This document shows positions 1 to 5,173 of a stretch of DNA of 5,173 nt, piece after piece. Below the pieces are notes generated by a model. That model did no database searches. It was not told the origin of the DNA and saw only the letters and a list, made by a program, of their open reading frames with translations. The stretch spans positions 1-5,173 of the forward strand of contig JASHUH010000264.1 in NCBI GenBank assembly GCA_030040115.1, read 5' to 3'. Origin of the DNA: Acidobacteriaceae bacterium (lineage in GTDB: Bacteria; Acidobacteriota; Terriglobia; Terriglobales; Acidobacteriaceae). Numbering within the stretch: position 1 is the first letter of the stretch; each line of letters opens with the position of its first letter. The position numbers and the translations under genes are program-made.

Positions 1-1719
1 CATGTCGTCGCCCAAGGTGGGGCGGTGATACTCCAACGCTTCGCTGTAATACTTCATGCCATGGCGGTGTAACTCTTCGGATATTTCTCCATAATGGTTT
101 TCGGCCAGCAGTTGCGCGATGGTGCGGCGGAAATCCCAAAGGAAGCGATCGGTGTCCGCGGTGCTGCCGATGACGGTGCCGGTGAGCGCGGGCAGCCAGG
201 GGCGCGGATCATAGCCGCGCAGCCGTTCAAAGTCGCTAAGAATTGAATCGGTCCAGTTTTGCGAACCCGCCTCGATGCTGTCGGTAAGTAAGTAGGAAAT
301 GCCGGCTTCGCCCAGCATCGTAGGGCCGACGGTTTGCGAGTAGAGCTTGAGATAACCGTCGAGATAATTCTTCACGTCGTCACGGTTCAGTTTGTCGACT
401 TCGAGACCGGTAGCCTCGGCGGGAGCGGGACCATTTTCGTGGCCGGTGAGCGAATAACCGATGCGCAACACCATCCAGTTACCCACGGGCGGGGTCCAAT
501 CGAGCGCGCCATCGGGCTTCATTTTGCCGGTGAGGTCGACGACGTCTTTTTGCGCCACGATGTACTGCGGCGCAACTCGGGGATCGGCGATGGCGTAATA
601 GTCGCGCTCCGTAGCATAACCGGCGCGTTTTTCAAATTCGTTCACACGCGCTCCGCTAGCCAGCACCAGTTCGGTGATGGGATGATCGTGCGGAGGCTCA
701 GCGCCGGAGGCGGTGGCGAAGACAAGGCGGAAATAGCGTGCGGTGACGGCGTCGAACGCGACCGTGCACTGGACGATGCTGCTGGGAGGAATGTCGGTAA
801 TGGGACGGAAATGCACGCCGTCGTCGCCGGCCTCAAGGCGCGGCGGGATGGCGCTGCCGCCTTGAGCGAAGATGCTGATGGAGCTATCCAGCGTCGCCAG
901 AGTAACGGCTTGGATGGTTTGCGGATGGCCGTAATCGAATTGCACCCATGCTTCACCGCCGGGCGCTTCGGCAGGCAGATCGAGCGCGACCGTGTTCACG
1001 TCGCCGTCGGAAAGCGCGGCCACATTGGCGCTTCCCCCACTCGAAGTCACCTGCGGATTGAGCTGCGCCTGGCTCTCGTCGCCCTCGGGAATGCGATAGG
1101 CGATGACGGCGGCATCGGCGTAAAACTGCGGCCGCGCGATGATGCGGCCATCGGGCGTGCGGCGTCCGGGGACGGGGTAATCCTGGAATGGACCATCGAC
1201 CTGGGGCGGATGCGCCAGCACCCCTGTGAACGGTTTGCCACCCGCGATGCGGGTCGCCGTCCAAACCATCTTCTTCATGCCTTGGGAGGCAGGCACCCAC
1301 GGTCCACCCGTTTCGCTCCATCCGGGTGAACTGGCAATCGCCACTTCCATCCCATAACTTCTTGCGGTGGTTACAGCATACGTAAATGCCTGCTTCCACT
1401 CCGGGGTCATATAGATAAGCCGTTGGGGGATCACTTGCGGCGTGTTGATGGCGCCTTCAAAGATGGTGACTCCGCCCAAGCCGACGCGGTGCATCCAGTC
1501 AAGATCGAGCTTGATTCCCGCGCGACTGATGTCGCCATTCATCCAATGCCACCAGACGCGCGGGCGCGCGCCATTGGGCGGATCCTGAAAGCCTGTGCGC
1601 AGCGAATCTTCCTGGAAGTTAGGCTCATTGTGCGCAGCCGATACCTGCGCTGCGAGCGGATAACTGGTGAAGATTGCAAGACAGAGCAGGATGGGTGGAA
1701 ATTTGCGGAAAAAAGTCAT
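1..1719 (-). CDS. GH106-type alpha-L-rhamnosidase, secreted, N-terminal 573 residues (cut by window edge)
   Basis: The frame is open from an ATG at 1719 to base 1 without a stop, giving 573 codons. GH106 enzymes are usually about 1,000-1,150 residues, so roughly half is visible. Residues 1-28 form a signal peptide: a basic start (FRK), a hydrophobic core (ILLCLAIF) and a likely cleavage near LAA or VSA. The family signature follows at about 53-85 (RPRVWWHWMNG, then a GIKLDLDWM helix and GLGGV), marking the first strands of the catalytic barrel. Residues ~225-340 look like an inserted F5/8C-like beta-sandwich (LSDGD, then AWVQFDYG, RYFRLVF). The barrel resumes with TDSIEAGSQNW at 480-489, where E483 is my candidate for a catalytic acid/base, then FERLRGYD and FLWDFRRT (526-533) and SEALEYH at 559-565. 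Known for the family: inverting release of L-rhamnose from pectic rhamnogalacturonan and other rhamnosides. The exact glycan is not inferable. It lies 132 bases downstream of the SDR gene and would act in the periplasm or outside the cell. Confidence 0.88.
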   Translation of the reverse strand, partial: MTFFRKFPPILLCLAIFTSYPLAAQVSAAHNEPNFQEDSLRTGFQDPPNGARPRVWWHWMNGDISRAGIKLDLDWMHRVGLGGVTIFEGAINTPQVIPQRLIYMTPEWKQAFTYAVTTARSYGMEVAIASSPGWSETGGPWVPASQGMKKMVWTATRIAGGKPFTGVLAHPPQVDGPFQDYPVPGRRTPDGRIIARPQFYADAAVIAYRIPEGDESQAQLNPQVTSSGGSANVAALSDGDVNTVALDLPAEAPGGEAWVQFDYGHPQTIQAVTLATLDSSISIFAQGGSAIPPRLEAGDDGVHFRPITDIPPSSIVQCTVAFDAVTARYFRLVFATASGAEPPHDHPITELVLASGARVNEFEKRAGYATERDYYAIADPRVAPQYIVAQKDVVDLTGKMKPDGALDWTPPVGNWMVLRIGYSLTGHENGPAPAEATGLEVDKLNRDDVKNYLDGYLKLYSQTVGPTMLGEAGISYLLTDSIEAGSQNWTDSILSDFERLRGYDPRPWLPALTGTVIGSTADTDRFLWDFRRTIAQLLAENHYGEISEELHRHGMKYYSEALEYHRPTLGDDM

Positions 1720-1851
1720 CGGTAATCCGTCCTTGCTGATGTCGATTAAACCGCTGGCCGGAGGATTCTGTTTCTAGGTCCGTGTTCTCCAACTTACCCA
1801 AAGTGGCTCTTGGACCACCCCACATGAGGACATCTTTAGGCGGTCAGAGAC
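1720..1851 (-). other. Intergenic gap between the SDR and the rhamnosidase gene
   Basis: This 132-base gap holds the rhamnosidase ribosome binding site. I see no strong GC-rich hairpin followed by a T run, so no intrinsic terminator after the SDR gene. No convincing -35/-10 pair is visible either; TTGGGT and TAGAAA on the minus strand are 19 bases apart and match poorly. Read-through from the SDR gene is possible but not shown. Confidence 0.5.
1730..1734 (-). promoter_or_regulatory. Shine-Dalgarno site for the rhamnosidase gene
   Basis: AAGGA on the minus strand lies 10 bases before the ATG at 1719. It supports this start, as does the complete signal peptide that begins there. Confidence 0.55.
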
Positions 1852-2646
1852 TTAGCTCTTTTTCGCCACCGTAGCGCGCGTTGAGCCGGTGGAGATGCCG
1901 CCATCCACGAGCAGAGTCTGGCCGCTGATATAGCCGCTGGCTTCGGAGGCGAGAAAGACTACGGCTCCGTCTAAGTCATGCGGTTGCCCTGGACGCTTGA
2001 GGGGGATGCGGTCAACGAGATAATCAACCCACTCTTTGTTGTCGTAAAGGACTTTGTTCTGATCGGTGCGAAACCACCCCGGCGCAAGGCAGTTGACGGT
2101 CACTCCGTAGGGGCCCCAATCGTCGGCGAGGCTCATGGTCAACTGGCGAACGCCGCCGCGGCTGGCGCCGTAAGGAGCGAGCCCGGCATACCCGAAGACG
2201 CTGGTGACCGAGCCAATGTTGATGATGCGCCCATAGTGTTTGGAAATCATGCGGCGCGCCACCGCCTGGGCCACAAAAAAGCTGCCGCGCAAATTAGTGT
2301 CGAGGACCAGGTTCCAGTCATCCCAGGTGATTTCGAGGGCGGGCTTGCGCACGTTGCAGCCGGCGTTGTTGACGAGGATATGAACTTGGCCAAAGGCGGC
2401 TTCAGCAGCGGCGGCCATGGCTTCAATGCTCTGCTGGTTGCGCACGTCGAGCTCGAGCGAAACCGTGCGGCGGCCGAGGGCTTCAACCTCCGCGGCAAAG
2501 GGAGCCAGCGTCTCGCAGTGACGGCTGGTGAGCACCAGGTCGGCTCCGGCACGGGCAAGAGCGCGCGCAAAATACTGACCCAATCCGCGGCTGGCGCCCG
2601 TGACGATGGCGGTTTGGCCGGTTAAATCGAAGAGCGAGCCGTTCAT
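1852..2646 (-). CDS. Classical short-chain dehydrogenase/reductase, gluconate 5-dehydrogenase-like, with YxxxR active site
   Basis: A full-length 264-residue classical SDR. The Rossmann glycine motif TGASRGLG is at 16-23. D67 (in LDVRN) is the usual adenine-contacting acid, and NNAG is at 93-96. Active-site residues are N118 (DTNLRG), S146 (NIGSVTS) and Y159. The conserved Lys four residues after the Tyr is replaced by R163 (YGASR, codon CGC at 2160-2158). APG at 188-190 and GQTLLVDGG at 242-250 complete the fold. R20 and R42 (TSR after the second strand) suggest a preference for NADP(H). The opening LFDLTGQTAIVTG and the APGWFRT region resemble IdnO/gluconate 5-dehydrogenase and 2-deoxy-gluconate dehydrogenase relatives, so a sugar-acid ketone is the likeliest substrate. 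The start overlaps the stop of the zinc dehydrogenase as ATGA, with GAGG five bases upstream. The protein is cytoplasmic. The substrate is an inference; the fold is certain. Confidence 0.9.
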   Translation of the reverse strand: MNGSLFDLTGQTAIVTGASRGLGQYFARALARAGADLVLTSRHCETLAPFAAEVEALGRRTVSLELDVRNQQSIEAMAAAAEAAFGQVHILVNNAGCNVRKPALEITWDDWNLVLDTNLRGSFFVAQAVARRMISKHYGRIINIGSVTSVFGYAGLAPYGASRGGVRQLTMSLADDWGPYGVTVNCLAPGWFRTDQNKVLYDNKEWVDYLVDRIPLKRPGQPHDLDGAVVFLASEASGYISGQTLLVDGGISTGSTRATVAKKS

Positions 2647-2657
2647 TGCGCCCTCGG
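2643..2657 (-). promoter_or_regulatory. ATGA stop/start overlap with embedded Shine-Dalgarno site
   Basis: The TGA of the zinc dehydrogenase (2645-2643) and the ATG of the SDR (2646-2644) share an ATGA. A GAGG at 2655-2652, inside the last codons of the dehydrogenase, is five bases from the SDR start. This arrangement usually means translational coupling and matched output of the two proteins. Confidence 0.8.
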
Positions 2658-3683
2658 CGTCAAGATGACTTTCATCAGGTTCGGTTCATGCGCGTGCAGA
2701 CGATCGAACCACCGCGGACCTTCTTCGAGCGGGGCCACGGCGGTAATCAGCGGGCCCACTTGAATTTTGCCCGCGGCGATGAGCTCGATGGCCTGAGGAT
2801 ATTCTCCCGAAGACGCGCAGGAGCCTTGCAGGCGCAACTGACGTGTGACCACTTTCTGCAAGGGAAGCGTGACTTCAGGAGCGATGTTGCCGATGAGCGT
2901 GATCGTGCCGCCTTTGCGGGCGCTGTCGATCGAAGCGTTGACGGTCTCGTTGCAGCCTACGGCCTCAAAAGCGCAGTCGACGCCCTGGCCGCCCGTGAGC
3001 GTCATCACCTGGGCGGCCAGTTCCGCGCCGGAGCAGTGCAAGACCGCGTCGGCGCCCACTTGCTGGGCGAGGGTAAGGCGGGTGGCGTCCACGTCGGCGA
3101 TAAAGACGTGAGCAAAGCCCGCGGCGCGCGCCGCCTGCAAGGTGAGTAACCCGATCATGCCCGCGCCGGCCACAAGAGCGGTCTCGCTGCCGCCGCCCTC
3201 AGAAACGCGGACCGCGTGGAGCGCCACTGAAGTGGCTTCGAGCATGGCGGCCTCGGCAAAGGAAATCTTCTCCGGCAGCCGGTAGAGAATGCGGCGCGGG
3301 ACTACGACGTATTCGGCAAAGGCTCCGTAGCGGCGGTATTCGGTGCAAGAAACGCCGATGACCTGGCGCCGGTCGCAGAGGTTGAATTCGCCGCGTCCAC
3401 AGAACGCGCAAGCCCCGCAATAGACCGTGGAGTCGAAGGTGACGCGGTCGCCTTTCGTGAAGCCGCGCACATCGGGCGCGGTTGCGGCCACGGTTCCGGC
3501 GGCTTCGTGTCCCATGACAATGGGGGGAATGCGCCGGCCGGAGGAGCCATCGTAGCCGTGCACGTCGCTGCCGCAGATGCCGCACGCCTCGACGCGCACC
3601 AGAACCTCGCCGGGTCCAACTTCGGGCAAAGGGAGGTCGGCGATTTCGAGGTGGTTGTATTCGGAAAGGAGCAAAGACTTCAT
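2643..3683 (-). CDS. Zinc-dependent medium-chain dehydrogenase (polyol/L-idonate 5-dehydrogenase-like)
   Basis: A complete 346-residue MDR-family dehydrogenase, of usual length for the sorbitol/threonine/idonate dehydrogenase group. The catalytic zinc ligands are C37 (GICGSDVHG), H59-E60 (MGHEAAG) and probably E149 (MLEATSVALH). Four structural-zinc cysteines sit at 89, 92, 95 and 103. The nucleotide-binding motif GAGMIG is at 173-178, and D197 ends the next strand (FIADVD), which favours NAD(H). The family oxidises a secondary alcohol of a polyol, sugar or sugar acid to a ketone in the cytoplasm. The coupled SDR just downstream resembles IdnO, so an IdnD-like role is the best guess, but galactitol-1-phosphate, L-galactonate or sorbitol dehydrogenase activity is equally compatible. 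The Shine-Dalgarno site is weak (GAAAG about 12 bases upstream of the ATG). No residue of the zinc or coenzyme site appears to be missing. Confidence 0.92.
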   Translation of the reverse strand: MKSLLLSEYNHLEIADLPLPEVGPGEVLVRVEACGICGSDVHGYDGSSGRRIPPIVMGHEAAGTVAATAPDVRGFTKGDRVTFDSTVYCGACAFCGRGEFNLCDRRQVIGVSCTEYRRYGAFAEYVVVPRRILYRLPEKISFAEAAMLEATSVALHAVRVSEGGGSETALVAGAGMIGLLTLQAARAAGFAHVFIADVDATRLTLAQQVGADAVLHCSGAELAAQVMTLTGGQGVDCAFEAVGCNETVNASIDSARKGGTITLIGNIAPEVTLPLQKVVTRQLRLQGSCASSGEYPQAIELIAAGKIQVGPLITAVAPLEEGPRWFDRLHAHEPNLMKVILTPRAQ

Positions 3684-3792
3684 AGCGTTTGAACTTTCGA
3701 TCTCATGCGCGGCTGCTGGAGCCGGCCAATTCTAAACCTTCTATTCAAACGTCACCCAGACCGGGCGGCGCGCATATCAGACATGGCCGACT
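3684..3792 (-). other. Intergenic gap upstream of the dehydrogenase pair, with a weak promoter-like pair
   Basis: This 109-base gap separates the isomerase-like gene from the dehydrogenase pair. On the minus strand a TAGAAT (3734-3729) follows a GTGACG (3755-3750) with a 15-base spacer, which is short. It would start transcription about 40 bases before the dehydrogenase ATG. The -10 matches the sigma-70 consensus at five of six bases and the -35 at four of six, so it is only a candidate. No terminator hairpin is visible after the isomerase-like gene. Confidence 0.25.
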
Positions 3793-4662
3793 TCAAACAT
3801 CGCATAAATCCACGGCTGCGCGCAGGCTCTCGAAAGGGTCGCGCGTCGGAACGAACTCGTGCGCAACATAACCCTTGAAACCTGTGCCTGCAATGGCTCG
3901 CATGACGCCATCCCATTGTACCTCCTGCGTATCGTCGAGCTCGTGACGGCCGGGCACGCCCCCGGTGTGGAAATGCGCGATCCAGGCGATATTGTCGCCA
4001 ATGGTGGTGATGAGATCGCCCTCCATGATTTGCATGTGGTAGATGTCGTAGAGAAGTTTTACATTCGGTGAATTGACCGCCTGCACCACGCGCACGCCCC
4101 AGGCCGTGTGGTCGGCCATGTAATCGGGGTGATTGACCTTGCTGTTGAGCAGCTCAAGGCAAATGACGACGCCGTTGTCTTCGGCAATTTTCTTCACCCG
4201 GTTCAGGCCCACGATGGTGTTCTGCGCGCCCACATCATCGGGCATGCCTTCGCGATTTCCGGAAAACGTGATGACGTTGGGCACACCGGCCTTGGCGGCA
4301 AGGGGAATGTTGGTGCGAAAGGCCGCTTCGATGGCCGCGTGGTGCTCGGGCCGGTTGAGGGCTTGTTTGATATCGCCTCCGCCAGCGTAGGCCATGGTGC
4401 AGATAAGGCCATAACGTCGGGGAGCTTCGTATTCGTCCGGCTGCAACAGGTCAATACCGTGGAGGCCGATGGACGCCGCATAGGCGCAGAGGCGATCCAT
4501 GGGTATCTGCTGATAACACCAGCGGCAAGCCGACTGCCGGATGCGGTTCTTTCTTGCGACGGGGGATTGCTGGCCCTCCAACACGCCCGCCAACGGAGAA
4601 AGCGCGGTTGCCGCCAATCCGGCTTTCAGCGCGCTGCGGCGGCTAATCTTCGCAGAGCTCAT
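3793..4662 (-). CDS. Tat-exported hydroxypyruvate isomerase/sugar epimerase-like TIM-barrel protein
   Basis: A 289-residue protein from the chosen ATG at 4662. An in-frame ATG at 4677 would add five residues, but only 4662 has a good ribosome site (AGGA seven bases upstream). Numbering below is from 4662. Residues 1-~30 are a twin-arginine signal: SRRSALKAG at 7-15, then a hydrophobic stretch (LAATALSPLAG). The rest is a xylose-isomerase-like (AP_endonuc_2) TIM barrel close to the Hyi family. Likely metal ligands are E170 (CLELLN), D206 (LLYDIYH), H232 (AHFHTGG) and E269 (AHEF). PGRHELDD at 237-244 matches the hydroxypyruvate isomerase PGR motif. The E-D-H-E set is the one known from D-psicose/tagatose 3-epimerases, whereas Hyi is expected to have Gln at the third site. 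Relatives interconvert ketose and aldose or epimerise sugars, using a divalent metal. A periplasmic location is inferred from the signal. The true substrate is unknown. Confidence 0.85.
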   Translation of the reverse strand: MSSAKISRRSALKAGLAATALSPLAGVLEGQQSPVARKNRIRQSACRWCYQQIPMDRLCAYAASIGLHGIDLLQPDEYEAPRRYGLICTMAYAGGGDIKQALNRPEHHAAIEAAFRTNIPLAAKAGVPNVITFSGNREGMPDDVGAQNTIVGLNRVKKIAEDNGVVICLELLNSKVNHPDYMADHTAWGVRVVQAVNSPNVKLLYDIYHMQIMEGDLITTIGDNIAWIAHFHTGGVPGRHELDDTQEVQWDGVMRAIAGTGFKGYVAHEFVPTRDPFESLRAAVDLCDV

Positions 4663-4811
4663 CTTCGTTTCCTGCATCGTTCAGAATGGGATTACATTCC
4701 CTTCCACTCTACTCCCGTGGATCGAGCCGGAGTGTGCGCATGCGCTCTTTCGACGCTGGAACGCGCTGCTGGCGCCACGAGCAGGGGGAGGAAAAATGCT
4801 TTGGGCGATTT
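4663..4811 (-). other. Intergenic gap between the outer-membrane protein and the isomerase-like gene
   Basis: This is the longest gap, about 149 bases. It contains the AT-rich inverted repeat just after the upstream stop and the isomerase ribosome site. A TGTAAT (4695-4690) resembles a -10 box, but no acceptable -35 lies 16-18 bases before it. A promoter for the downstream genes would fit best here but is not demonstrated. Confidence 0.4.
4670..4673 (-). promoter_or_regulatory. Shine-Dalgarno site deciding the isomerase-like start
   Basis: AGGA lies seven bases before the ATG at 4662. It falls inside the codons that an ATG at 4677 would use. No comparable site precedes 4677, so 4662 is preferred, and it also gives a more typical Tat signal length. 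Confidence 0.6.
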
Positions 4812-4813
4812 TT
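4792..4813 (-). terminator. Weak AT-rich stem-loop after the outer-membrane protein stop codon
   Basis: On the minus strand AAAAAT and ATTTTT form the outer stem. One bulged C and a GC/GC pair follow, closing a five-base CCAAA loop; the 3' arm ends in five T. It begins within the stop codon of the barrel gene, where an intrinsic terminator would sit. The stem is mostly A:T and short, so it may be inefficient or accidental. Its symmetry would also work in the plus direction. Confidence 0.3.
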
Positions 4814-5173
4814 AGAAGGTGAAGGCGAACCCGCCGCGAAGGCCGCGCTGGTCTTGCGCGAAGATAAGCACCGAACCATCGCCGACGAGGTAGGGGTGGT
4901 AACCCTCGGCCAGCAGGTTGCGGACTTCGACCAGCGCCTCGATGCTCGTGGATCCGCCGCTGCAATGGTGAATGCACTGGCGGAAGTGAAGATTGAGATA
5001 CGGGGCGAGAGCGTCGAGCGCGTAGGGGTCCACAGGGGTGACGGTGTCGTCCGGTTGCCAGCGATAACTGGCCTGCCACCGGGTTTTGGTTCCGTCAAGC
5101 GTGCCGGAGAGCGAGATGGCGTAGGTCTGCACGTGGTGTGCATGGGCGCTGGCGAGCAACTGGGAGAGCGGTT
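4812..5173 (-). CDS. C-terminal end of an outer-membrane beta-barrel protein (acidobacterial carboxypeptidase-regulatory/TonB-like)
   Basis: The frame is open to the right edge, giving 119 complete codons before the TAA at 4814. The visible part is the end of a longer protein, so no internal start should be taken as real. It shows alternating polar and hydrophobic strands (TYAISLSGTL, then TRWQASYRW), short Gly/Asp turns and a last strand, GLRGGFAFTF, ending in Phe, the classic C-terminal signal recognised by the BAM machinery. The order of a TxWxxSYRW strand, DPYALD, YLNLHFRQ, EALVEVRNLLAEGY and a final GGFAFTF recalls the C-terminus of large acidobacterial proteins with an N-terminal carboxypeptidase-regulatory-like domain; I recognise this from memory, not from a search. 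A CIHHC loop (4976-4962) is an unusual detail. A role in binding or taking up glycan products would fit the neighbours but is not shown. Confidence 0.65.
   Translation of the reverse strand, partial: PLSQLLASAHAHHVQTYAISLSGTLDGTKTRWQASYRWQPDDTVTPVDPYALDALAPYLNLHFRQCIHHCSGGSTSIEALVEVRNLLAEGYHPYLVGDGSVLIFAQDQRGLRGGFAFTF

Noticed and set aside
334..1329. 331-codon open frame on the plus strand
   Set aside because: It lies wholly opposite the rhamnosidase and its codons are in register with the sense codons. In GC-rich genes this frame stays open because sense TTA, CTA and TCA codons are rare. The protein looks like no known family.
953..1399. 148-codon minus-strand open frame, rich in Arg and Gly
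   Set aside because: It is an alternative frame inside the rhamnosidase gene, whose own frame is continuous and full of GH106 motifs. There is no sign of a frameshift.
1978..2625. 215-codon open frame on the plus strand
   Set aside because: It is antisense to the SDR gene in the same codon register, without a recognisable domain. The minus-strand frame carries all SDR motifs.
1852..2646. Idea that the SDR is an L-rhamnose 1-dehydrogenase because it sits next to a rhamnosidase
   Set aside because: Nothing in the sequence singles out that family. The overall motif style is nearer gluconate 5-dehydrogenase, and the neighbourhood argument alone is too weak to name the gene.
4660..4677. Upstream ATG at 4677 as start of the isomerase-like gene
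   Set aside because: It has no ribosome binding site in front, while the ATG at 4662 has AGGA at the right distance. The five extra residues add nothing to the Tat signal. It remains possible.
4684..4699. Inverted repeat GAATG-N6-CATTC overlapping a TGTAAT box, as a possible operator
   Set aside because: The arms are only five bases. With flexible spacing, about one such repeat is expected by chance in a gap of this size, and there is no regulator gene nearby to support it.
4766..4784. Hairpin with CTGCT/AGCAG arms around GGCGCC
   Set aside because: The stem has five pairs with a nine-base loop and no T run follows it in the direction of transcription. It does not qualify as a terminator.
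4108..4815. 235-codon open frame on the plus strand
   Set aside because: It is antisense to the isomerase-like gene, again in codon register, and runs into the intergenic gap. It has no domain signature, and the sense protein is clearly real.
5157..5159. TTG at 5159 as a start codon giving a 115-residue protein
   Set aside because: The frame continues upstream through sensible codons to the window edge, and the protein is the C-terminal part of a barrel. A separate small gene is unlikely.

Overview
This is a GC-rich bacterial window in which all five recognisable genes lie on the minus strand. The outer genes run off both edges. The mix points to a polysaccharide-degrading member of the Acidobacteriota, probably Terriglobia: a secreted GH106-type rhamnosidase, a Tat-exported sugar-isomerase-like TIM barrel, and an outer-membrane protein whose C-terminus ends in the pattern I associate with large acidobacterial carboxypeptidase-regulatory/TonB-like barrels. 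The phylum call rests on recognised protein style only; there is no rRNA or other marker gene here.

Layout, in the direction of transcription (right to left): (1) 5173-4812, the last 119 residues of an outer-membrane beta-barrel protein; (2) 4662-3793, a Tat-signal-bearing hydroxypyruvate isomerase/sugar epimerase-like TIM barrel; (3) 3683-2643, a zinc-dependent medium-chain alcohol (polyol/sugar-acid) dehydrogenase; (4) 2646-1852, a short-chain dehydrogenase of the gluconate 5-dehydrogenase type, sharing an ATGA stop/start overlap with the dehydrogenase; (5) 1719-1, the first 573 residues of a secreted GH106 alpha-L-rhamnosidase. The intergenic gaps are about 149, 109, -4 and 132 bases. Only genes 3 and 4 are certainly co-translated; the others could be one operon or have their own promoters.

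Taken together, the window looks like part of a carbohydrate-use locus. A glycosidase cuts rhamnose from plant- or microbe-derived glycans outside the cytoplasm, an exported isomerase/epimerase-like enzyme may act on a released or oxidised sugar, and a coupled pair of dehydrogenases may oxidise and re-reduce a sugar or sugar acid, as IdnD and IdnO do. The substrate is not readable from the sequence. The points most worth a second look are an Arg in place of the catalytic Lys in the SDR (YxxxR instead of YxxxK), the export signal on a normally cytoplasmic enzyme fold, and the overlapping dehydrogenase pair. I see no tRNA, rRNA, CRISPR array, insertion sequence or clear long repeat. I did not find convincing evidence of a wholly new system.
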